Shown: positions 1 to 5,659 of the stretch, piece by piece
Layout: every line of letters begins with the position of its first letter
Numbering within the stretch: position 1 is the first letter of the stretch
Assembly (NCBI GenBank): GCA_013811975.1
Contig: JACCUF010000245.1
Coordinates: 1-19,804, forward strand
Length of the DNA: 19,804 bases
Reading direction: 5' to 3'
Origin: Geodermatophilaceae bacterium
GTDB taxonomy: Bacteria; Actinomycetota; Actinomycetes; Mycobacteriales; Geodermatophilaceae
Made by a program: the position numbers and the translations under genes
The notes under the pieces: model-generated
Databases searched by the model: none
What the model was told of the DNA's origin: nothing
Seen by the model: the letters and a program-made list of their open reading frames with translations, nothing else

Positions 1-24
1 GAGTTCAGACGTCAGCGACCAGGG

Positions 25-444
25 CTAGTTCTCACCTCGGTGGCGGGTTCGGCTGTCCCGGGTATCGCCGTCTCCGTGCCGCCAGAAGGACAGTCCGCAG
101 TCCTCGCAGGCTTCGAAAGAGTCTGGACCCCATGCGAATTCGGCACATGCTGCAGCTTGGTCGGTATTCAGCAGTTCGAAGGAATGACCGGCCGCAGCGA
201 GTTCATCGAGCTGTAGGGCGATGACGTCAGCCGGGCGAAAACGGCCGGACCTGAACGCTCGTTTGGCGGTGGCCAGGAGCAATGACGCGCCACCGTCACC
301 CAGCACCGGCCGCAGGCGATAGCCGGCAGCGGTCAGCGCGTCCAACTGCTGCTTGATCACCTGCCGGGGGCCCATCCGACCGGTGCGTAGGGTCGATCGG
401 GTGGCCTCCAGCATCACCTCGGCGGGGAGCGGCGGCTCGGTCAC
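25..444 (-). CDS. Hypothetical protein with a duplicated ~35-residue motif and a C-terminal CxxC
   Basis: I do not recognise this protein (139 aa from the chosen start). Residues 11-44 and 57-90 are two copies of one motif: both read roughly GRxxPxxVIxxQLDxLxAAG, with about 14 of 34 aligned positions identical, which suggests a tandem duplication of a small helical unit. The C-terminus holds C113-x2-C116 with H123 and H135 nearby, a possible metal site. There is no signal peptide or membrane segment. The frame is open back to a GTG at 510, but I prefer the GTG at 444 because AGGAAG lies 9 bases before it on the minus strand, while nothing similar precedes 510. The gene is divergent from ftsZ and occupies the place where ftsQ usually lies. 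Function unknown; that it is a real gene is likely from the internal repeat and the ribosome site. Confidence 0.65.
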   Translation of the reverse strand: MTEPPLPAEVMLEATRSTLRTGRMGPRQVIKQQLDALTAAGYRLRPVLGDGGASLLLATAKRAFRSGRFRPADVIALQLDELAAAGHSFELLNTDQAAACAEFAWGPDSFEACEDCGLSFWRHGDGDTRDSRTRHRGEN

Positions 445-563
445 GGGCGTTAGCTTCCTACGTCGAAGTACCTGAGCGCCACCACCGGGGGCATCGACGT
501 TGTGGCCCACGACTCGATGCCGTTGCTTTGATCAGGTCGGCACAGTCAAGAAAGTAGGCCGGC

Positions 564-577
564 CACGGCGCGCCGTG
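564..577. promoter_or_regulatory. 14-bp perfect palindrome in the ftsZ / hypothetical gene divergent region
   Basis: CACGGCGCGCCGTG is its own reverse complement. It sits between the divergent minus-strand gene and the ftsZ promoter candidate, about 50 bases upstream of the TTGACA at 625. It could be an operator for a dimeric regulator or simply a GC-rich hairpin. No known binding motif is recognised. Confidence 0.3.
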
Positions 578-624
578 CCGCCCTGGCGCCTGGTTCGTCC
601 CCTACCGTTCCTAGAGTCGACAGG

Positions 625-653
625 TTGACATAACTATAAGCCTTCAGTAGAGG
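625..653 (+). promoter_or_regulatory. Candidate ftsZ promoter
   Basis: A consensus -35 hexamer TTGACA lies at 625-630. At 17 bp spacing the -10 position is TAGAGG (648-653), a weak hexamer; TATAAG at 635-640 is a better -10 sequence but has no good -35. The AT-rich stretch 625-645 stands out from the GC-rich surroundings. The ftsZ start follows at 680, so the leader would be about 20 bases. The -35 is clear; the exact -10 is not. Confidence 0.5.
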
Positions 654-679
654 GTAAGACTCTCCAGGGGAGCGGCATC

Positions 680-1846
680 GTGACACCTCCACACAACTAT
701 CTCGCCGTGATCAAGGTGGTCGGCATCGGCGGCGGCGGCGTCAACGCCGTCAACCGGATGATCGAGGTCGGCCTCAAGGGCGTCGAATTCATCGCCATCA
801 ACACCGACGCACAGGCGCTGCTGATGAGCGATGCGGACGTCAAGCTGGATGTCGGTCGCGAACTGACCCGTGGTTTGGGGGCCGGAGCACTCCCTGAGGT
901 CGGCCGTAAGGCCGCCGAGGACCACCGCGAGGAGATCGAGGAGGTCCTCAAGGGCGCAGACATGGTTTTCGTGACCGCCGGCGAAGGTGGTGGCACTGGC
1001 ACGGGGGGAGCGCCGGTCGTAGCGAGCATGGCCCGAAAGCTCGGCGCGCTGACCATCGGCGTGGTCACCCGGCCGTTCTCCTTCGAAGGCAAACGCCGCG
1101 CAGTGCAGGCCGAAGAGGGCATCGCCGAACTCCGCAACGAGTGCGACACTCTCATCGTCATCCCGAACGACCGGCTGCTGCAGCTCGGTGATCGCAACGT
1201 CAGTGTCATGGACGCCTTTCGGACCGCCGATCAGGTACTCCTATCCGGTGTCTCCGGGATCACCGACCTCATCACCACGCCGGGCCTGATCAACCTGGAC
1301 TTCGCCGATGTGAAGGCGGTGATGTCCGGTGCTGGTTCCGCGCTGATGGGTATCGGCAGCGCGCGCGGTGAGAACCGAGCGCTGGCCGCGGCGGAGCAGG
1401 CCATCGCCAGCCCGCTGCTGGAAGCCTCGATGGAGGGCGCACATGGAGTCCTCTTGTCGATCTCGGGCGGTTCGGATCTGGGATTGTTCGAGATCAACGA
1501 GGCGGCATCCCTCGTCGCGGACGCCGCTCACCCTGATGCCAATATCATCTTCGGAGCAGTCATCGACGATGCTCTCGGCGACGAGGTGCGGATCACGGTG
1601 ATCGCCGCCGGATTCGACGGGGGGACGCCGACCTACAAGAAGGCAGACCCGTCGGTCCCGGCCGAAGGCAGCTCGGTCACCCCGCACGCGGCGCCCAACC
1701 CCTCTACTCCCGCTCATGCGGCCCGGGAAACGCAGCCGCAGCCCCCGAATAACCAAGGCCCGCTGACCTCGCCACCGTCCTCAAGCCGCCCCCTCGCGGC
1801 CGAAGACTTCGATGACGACCTGGACATCCCGGAGTTCCTGCGCTGA
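680..1846 (+). CDS. ftsZ: Cell division protein FtsZ
   Basis: Tubulin-like GTPase that polymerises into the Z-ring at midcell and directs septum synthesis. The 388-residue length fits actinobacterial FtsZ. The N-terminal nucleotide fold starts with VVGIGGGGVNAVN (13-25), the tubulin signature GGGTGTGG is at 103-110, and the catalytic T7 loop NLDFADVKAVM is at 205-215 (N205, D207, D210). A Pro/Ser-rich linker (about 320-375) leads to the conserved C-terminal peptide DDLDIPEFLR (379-388), which in this family binds SepF and FtsW. The GTG start at 680 is supported by AGGGGAG at 666-672, 7 bases upstream. It is the first gene of the plus-strand division cluster and has its own promoter candidate. 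Unusually, ftsQ is not immediately upstream. Confidence 0.98.
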   Translation: MTPPHNYLAVIKVVGIGGGGVNAVNRMIEVGLKGVEFIAINTDAQALLMSDADVKLDVGRELTRGLGAGALPEVGRKAAEDHREEIEEVLKGADMVFVTAGEGGGTGTGGAPVVASMARKLGALTIGVVTRPFSFEGKRRAVQAEEGIAELRNECDTLIVIPNDRLLQLGDRNVSVMDAFRTADQVLLSGVSGITDLITTPGLINLDFADVKAVMSGAGSALMGIGSARGENRALAAAEQAIASPLLEASMEGAHGVLLSISGGSDLGLFEINEAASLVADAAHPDANIIFGAVIDDALGDEVRITVIAAGFDGGTPTYKKADPSVPAEGSSVTPHAAPNPSTPAHAARETQPQPPNNQGPLTSPPSSSRPLAAEDFDDDLDIPEFLR

Positions 1847-1905
1847 CTGACCCCAGCCAAGCTGCGGGTGGGGCTCCGCCTGGCCGCTCAACTGACCCCA
1901 GCCAA
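1846..1905 (+). repeat. 15-bp direct repeat, two copies, at the ftsZ-pgeF junction
   Basis: ACTGACCCCAGCCAA occurs at 1846-1860 and again at 1891-1905, exactly 45 bases apart. The first copy begins on the last base of the ftsZ stop codon. In the pgeF frame both copies read TDPSQ, and that frame is open from ftsZ into pgeF with no ATG, GTG or TTG before 1930. Confidence 0.7.
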
Positions 1906-1929
1906 CGCGCGTGGCAGCGGGTCCGCCGG

Positions 1930-2616
1930 GTGATCACCTGCCGGCCTGGCGGAGTGAGCGCGGCCCCGTACGACAGTTTCAACCTCAGCGTCCACGTGGG
2001 CGACGATGCCGCGGCTGTCGAGGTGAATCGCCGCCGACTCGAGCAAGCAGTGGGTCTCAGTCGCGGGGCCATGGGGTGGATGCACCAGATCCACGGTGAC
2101 CAGGTGTCGGTGATCGGTTCTGTCCCGCCGACCCAACCTCCGGACTGCGACGCGTTGGTCACCCGCACCGTCGGGGTGGCGCTGGCAGTCCTCGTCGCAG
2201 ATTGCGTCCCGGTGCTGCTGGCCGATCCCGAAGCCGGAGTCGTCGGTGCCGCCCATGCCGGACGCGAGGGGGTGCGCCGCCACGTCGTGGCCCGTGCGGT
2301 CGAGGCGATGGTCGAACTCGGTGCGAACCCGCGACGGGTGGACGTCCTACTCGGCCCGGCGATCTGCGGCCGCTGCTACGAGCTGAGCCAGGACCTGGCC
2401 GATCGGGTCGAATCGGCGGCCCCAGGTGGCGCAACACGCACTCGGACAGGAGCACCGGGACTGGATCTACGCGCTGCCCTGGCCGGCGAGTTGGGTCGAC
2501 TCGGCGTCGTGAACGTCGTCAGCGATCCGCGCTGCACGGCCGAGGACCCAACCCTGTTCAGTTACCGCCGTGACGGGGTCACCGGTCGCCAGGCCGCAGT
2601 CATCTGGCTCACATGA
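1930..2616 (+). CDS. pgeF: PgeF / YfiH family (laccase-domain, DUF152) protein
   Basis: Member of the YfiH family, whose characterised members act on purine nucleosides (adenosine deaminase and phosphorolysis activities) or, in E. coli, keep peptidoglycan precursors correct (peptidoglycan editing factor). Formerly called polyphenol oxidase. The metal-site residues are present: H55 in MHQIHG, C92 in ADCVPVLL and H109 in AAHAGR. The family usually has W after AHAG; here it is R. The C-terminal FSYRRDGVTGRQAAVIWL is typical. The 228-residue length is slightly short. GTG 1930 is the first usual start codon, but homologous-looking sequence (RRVITC) begins before it and the frame is open back to ftsZ, so a CTG at 1843 or another non-standard start cannot be excluded. 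No strong ribosome site precedes 1930. Its stop overlaps the yggS start (ATGA). Confidence 0.92.
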   Translation: MITCRPGGVSAAPYDSFNLSVHVGDDAAAVEVNRRRLEQAVGLSRGAMGWMHQIHGDQVSVIGSVPPTQPPDCDALVTRTVGVALAVLVADCVPVLLADPEAGVVGAAHAGREGVRRHVVARAVEAMVELGANPRRVDVLLGPAICGRCYELSQDLADRVESAAPGGATRTRTGAPGLDLRAALAGELGRLGVVNVVSDPRCTAEDPTLFSYRRDGVTGRQAAVIWLT

Positions 2617-3332
2617 CTGCCCCAACCCCAGAACAACGCCTGGCCGACGTGTGCGCCCGAATCGAAACGGCCTGCGCGGCTGCCGGACGTGATCCGGCCG
2701 AACTCACCCTGGTCGCGGTGGGGAAGGGGATGGCGGCCCACCGGGTCGCCGAGATCCTGGCGCTTGGCGTTACCGACATCGGTGAGAACAAAGCGCAGGA
2801 GGCCGCGGGTAAAGCCGGCGAGATCGCGTCGCTGCGACCCGACCTCACCCCGAGGTGGCATTTCATCGGCCAGCTTCAGCGAAACAAGGCCCGTACCGTC
2901 GTCGAGTTCGCCTCGATGGTGCACTCGGTTGACCGGCCGGCCCTGGTCGCGGCTCTGGACCGTGCAGCCGCGCAGCGCGTCGAACCCCTCGACGTGCTCC
3001 TCCAACTCGATCTCGATCCAGAACCCGACCCGACGCGCGGCGGGGTTCGTCCGCAGGATTTCCTGGCCCTGGCCGATGCCGCCTCCGCCGTCGAGCACCT
3101 GTCCGTGCGGGGGGTCATGACGGTGGCTCCGCAAGGTGCCGATTCGCGCAGATGCTTCGAGCGGCTGGTTGGGTTTTCCCAGTCACTGCAAGCGATCTGT
3201 CCGTTGGCAACAGTGATCTCGGCAGGCATGAGCGGGGACCTCGAAGCCGCAATCTCGGTCGGCGCGACCCACGTGCGTGTCGGAACTGCGTTGTTCGGAA
3301 CTCGGAAGCTAGCCTCCGAAGGACCGACTTGA
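2613..3332 (+). CDS. yggS: YggS family PLP-binding homeostasis protein (PLPBP)
   Basis: Cytosolic pyridoxal-5'-phosphate carrier with an alanine racemase-like TIM barrel but no known enzymatic activity; it controls vitamin B6 and amino/keto acid balance. K38 in VAVGKGM is the expected PLP lysine; the family more often has S-K-T at this place, so G-K-G is a variant. Other family blocks are GENKAQE (58-64), RWHFIGQLQRNK (81-92), RGVMTVAP (166-173) and the phosphate-binding SAGMSGDLEAAISVGATHVRVGTALFG region (203-229). Length 239 aa is normal. The ATG start overlaps the pgeF stop by 4 bases, indicating translational coupling. The pgeF-yggS-sepF order is standard in Actinobacteria. Confidence 0.95.
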   Translation: MTAPTPEQRLADVCARIETACAAAGRDPAELTLVAVGKGMAAHRVAEILALGVTDIGENKAQEAAGKAGEIASLRPDLTPRWHFIGQLQRNKARTVVEFASMVHSVDRPALVAALDRAAAQRVEPLDVLLQLDLDPEPDPTRGGVRPQDFLALADAASAVEHLSVRGVMTVAPQGADSRRCFERLVGFSQSLQAICPLATVISAGMSGDLEAAISVGATHVRVGTALFGTRKLASEGPT

Positions 3333-3348
3333 GCGGGTGAGATCTCCG

Positions 3349-3382
3349 GTTCACAAGGTTGCTGTGTTCACAAGGTTGTTGT
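3349..3382 (+). repeat. Tandem 17-bp direct repeat upstream of sepF
   Basis: GTTCACAAGGTTGCTGT (3349-3365) is followed with no gap by GTTCACAAGGTTGTTGT (3366-3382), one mismatch in 17. It fills much of the short yggS-sepF spacer, about 40 bases before the sepF start. Two side-by-side sites of this size could bind a regulator; it could also be a recent slippage duplication. Confidence 0.75.
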
Positions 3383-3419
3383 GGTCGAGCCGAGAACGCC
3401 ATGAGGAAAGGTTGTCCCG

Positions 3420-3974
3420 ATGGCCGGAGCCATGCGCAAGATGGGCGTTTACCTCGGTCTCGTTGAGGATGATGAACGGGGTGAGTACCACCGTTATTCC
3501 GAAGACGGCTCTGACTCCCGGGACTCCTACGACGACTACCCCGAGGACGCCGCCGGCTACCAGGCATCGCCAGCCGAAGTGGACCGTCCGCGGAGTTCGC
3601 GCCGCGCTTCTCCGGCCGCCGGCTCGTTGGCGCCTGTCGCAGCCAGCGGAGTGGCGCTGCGCGACCGTCCGATCGCGGTCTCCCAGGCGGCCGCGGAATA
3701 CCGCATCACGACGTTGCATCCGCGTACCTACAACGAGGCGCGGACGATCGGCGAGCACTTTCGCGACGGCGTCCCGGTGATCATGAACCTCAGTGAGATG
3801 GACGACTCCGATGCCAAGCGGCTGGTCGACTTCGCGGCCGGGCTGTCCTTCGGACTGCGAGGTAGCATCGAGCGCGTCACGAACAAGGTCTTCCTGATCT
3901 CCCCGCAGAACGTGTCCGTCACCGCCGAGGACAAGGCGCGGCTCAAGCAGAACGGGTTCTTCAACCAGAGTTAG
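3420..3974 (+). CDS. sepF: Cell division protein SepF
   Basis: SepF anchors FtsZ filaments to the membrane through an amphipathic N-terminal helix and a C-terminal dimer domain; it is the main FtsZ anchor in Actinobacteria, which lack FtsA. Residues 1-16 (MAGAMRKMGVYLGLVE) form the membrane-binding helix, 17-90 are an acidic then Ser/Pro/Ala-rich linker, and 94-169 are the SepF domain, with TLHPRTYNEA, IMNLSEMDDSDAKRLVDFAAGL and VFLISP blocks all present. Length 184 aa is normal. The ATG at 3420 has GAGGAAAGG at 3403-3411, 8 bases upstream. A tandem 17-bp repeat lies just before it. Confidence 0.97.
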   Translation: MAGAMRKMGVYLGLVEDDERGEYHRYSEDGSDSRDSYDDYPEDAAGYQASPAEVDRPRSSRRASPAAGSLAPVAASGVALRDRPIAVSQAAAEYRITTLHPRTYNEARTIGEHFRDGVPVIMNLSEMDDSDAKRLVDFAAGLSFGLRGSIERVTNKVFLISPQNVSVTAEDKARLKQNGFFNQS

Positions 3975-4053
3975 CCCGGGGTGATGGTTGACGGCGTTGC
4001 GCACTGCTCGACTGGCCGATCATCTACTTCACTCGCAAGGGGCGCCTGGACAA

Positions 4054-4344
4054 GTGAGCATGGTCTGGCAGATCATCGCGTTCGCGTTGCTGCTGTTCAT
4101 GCTGATGCTCCTGGCCCGCTTGGTGATGGACTGGGTGATGATGCTTTCCCGCGGGTGGCGACCCGGCGGGGGGGCGGCAGCAGGCCTGGAAGTCATATAT
4201 TCCACGACCGATCCGCCGTTGACCTTGCTGCGCCGAGTGCTGCCTCCGCTGAACCTGGGCTCCATCAAGCTGGACCTCGGGTTTATGGTTCTCCTGATCG
4301 TGGTATTCGTGTTGCGACAGTTCACGCTGTCACTGGCGTACTGA
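4054..4344 (+). CDS. YggT family membrane protein
   Basis: Small integral membrane protein of the YggT (DUF) family, encoded between sepF and divIVA in most Actinobacteria; the biochemical role is unknown, though position links it to division or envelope growth. Two hydrophobic segments are visible: residues about 4-22 (IIAFALLLFMLMLLARLVM) and about 75-93 (LGFMVLLIVVFVLRQF), with the conserved YSTTDPPLTLLRRVLPPL block between. The frame is open from a further upstream GTG at 3988, but GTG 4054 gives an N-terminus (MSMVWQIIAF) like that of family members, so I prefer it (96 aa); the ATG at 4060 is also possible. AAGGGG at 4037-4042 is a rather distant ribosome site. Confidence 0.88.
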   Translation: MSMVWQIIAFALLLFMLMLLARLVMDWVMMLSRGWRPGGGAAAGLEVIYSTTDPPLTLLRRVLPPLNLGSIKLDLGFMVLLIVVFVLRQFTLSLAY

Positions 4345-4396
4345 CGATCCCTGTTCCACTACCTTTTCAGTTCAGACCCTCAGGAGTGATTGACCG

Positions 4397-5329
4397 ATGC
4401 CGCTGACTCCAGCCGACGTCCACAACGTCGTGTTCAAGAAGCCGCCGATCGGCAAGCGAGGGTACGACGAGGACGAGGTGGACGCATTCCTCGATGTGGT
4501 CGAGGCCGAACTGGCCCGGCTGATCGAGGAGAATGCCGAGTTGCGCACCCTTGCCGAGCGCGCTTCAGCCTCGGGCTCGAGTGCCCGCGACGAGCGCTTC
4601 AGCAACGCTGAGACCAACAGCAATATCGCTAGGCCGGAGCCGGCGCGTGCCGCGGCCCCGCCACCTCCGCCGCCGGCTCCGACCCCACCTCCGCCGGCCC
4701 CTGAGCCCAGTCGGTTCACCGGAACCAGCGGGCAGGACAACGAGCGAACCTCTCGGGTACTGCAACTGGCCACCGAAACCGCCGACCGCTACGTATCCGA
4801 AGCCACCGCCGAAGCCGAGCAGATGCGTTCGTCGGCGAAGGCCGAGAGCGACCGACTTCTCAGCGAAGCCCGTACCAACTCCGAGCGGATGCTCAGCGAT
4901 GCCAAGTCCCGTGCCGAGTCGATGGTCAGCGAAGCCAAGCAACGTGCCGAGGCCATGGAGCGTGAGGCCCGCGCCAAGGCCACCACCCTCACCCAGGATG
5001 CCGAGCGCAAGCAAGTGGAGACCCTTGGAGCACTGGAGGAGAAGCGGGTTACGGCCGAGAAGAACATCGACCAGCTGCGTACCTTCGAGCGGGAATACCG
5101 CTCCCGGCTGAAGTCCTACCTCGAGCTGCACCTTCGCGAGCTCAACGGCCGCGGCTCGGCCGAGCCGTCCGGCCCTGCCGCGCGGCCCGGAACAGCGGGT
5201 CAGCAGGGCAGCGCCAGCTCTGGCCAGCCGGTGGCCGCCGGCCAGAATCCGTTCGCCAGTAACCGTCCGAGTCCTGGTACGCCCAGCGGCGGGGCTTCGG
5301 GCGATCAGGGGTCACGCAGCGGGCACTGA
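4397..5329 (+). CDS. divIVA: DivIVA (Wag31) polar growth scaffold
   Basis: Coiled-coil protein that binds curved membrane at poles and septa and directs tip growth in Actinobacteria. The N-terminal membrane-binding domain is at 1-55, with PPIGKRGYDEDEVDAFLD (16-33). A disordered stretch at 82-105 contains two proline runs. From residue 139 to 204 the coiled coil is built of six consecutive 11-residue repeats, for example ESDRLLSEART, NSERMLSDAKS and RAESMVSEAKQ. A second conserved block (LRTFEREYRSRLKSYLE, 227-243) precedes a Gly/Ser/Pro-rich tail. 310 aa is slightly longer than Wag31 of mycobacteria because of the proline insert and tail. AGGAG at 4382-4386 is the ribosome site. The 52-base spacer from yggT contains TACCTT (4360-4365), a possible -10, so a separate promoter is possible but unproved. 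Confidence 0.97.
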   Translation: MPLTPADVHNVVFKKPPIGKRGYDEDEVDAFLDVVEAELARLIEENAELRTLAERASASGSSARDERFSNAETNSNIARPEPARAAAPPPPPPAPTPPPPAPEPSRFTGTSGQDNERTSRVLQLATETADRYVSEATAEAEQMRSSAKAESDRLLSEARTNSERMLSDAKSRAESMVSEAKQRAEAMEREARAKATTLTQDAERKQVETLGALEEKRVTAEKNIDQLRTFEREYRSRLKSYLELHLRELNGRGSAEPSGPAARPGTAGQQGSASSGQPVAAGQNPFASNRPSPGTPSGGASGDQGSRSGH

Positions 5330-5358
5330 CCGCGAGGCCCGGCACACAACTGCCGCCG

Positions 5359-5659
5359 ATGATCCTGCTCGGGTTCATCTGCGTGCTGGGAGCCATCGGG
5401 CTGCTCGTCGCCGGACTGGCTCAGGCCGATTCGAGTTTGGTGTGGGGCTCCATAGTGGCCAGCGGGCTGGGGGGCGGTCTTTGTTCTCGACCGAGGACCT
5501 CGCTACCACCTTCAGGCTTGCGAGTACCTCCGGGACCGCAAGCCGATCTCTGTTCCGGTCAAGCAAGCGCGGGAGGACGACTTCACCCCGTGCGCACTCT
5601 GTCGTCCCGACGCCGTTCTGGCCGCAGCCGCACGGATGGACCAGTCCTCGTCTAACTAG
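5359..5659 (+). CDS. Small membrane protein with HxxxC...CxxC tail, split by a frameshift
   Basis: The first 38 codons from ATG 5359 encode a hydrophobic hairpin (MILLGFICVLGAIGLLVAG, then SSLVWGSIVASGLG). The real downstream sequence continues in the next frame from about 5474: AVFVLDRGPRYHLQACEYL, then a stretch ending FTPCALCRPD, stopping with TAG at 5657-5659. Removing one G from the six-G run at 5469-5474 joins the halves into one 99-residue protein with H50-x3-C54 and C78-x2-C81, a possible metal-binding tail of a kind I associate with small actinobacterial membrane proteins. The unshifted frame happens to stay open to 5655 (98 aa), but its second half is low-complexity Ser/Arg/Gly sequence without family character. 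Either the extra G is a sequencing or assembly error, or the gene is broken or uses slippage. Its end overlaps the convergent ileS end by 8 bases. Confidence 0.7.
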
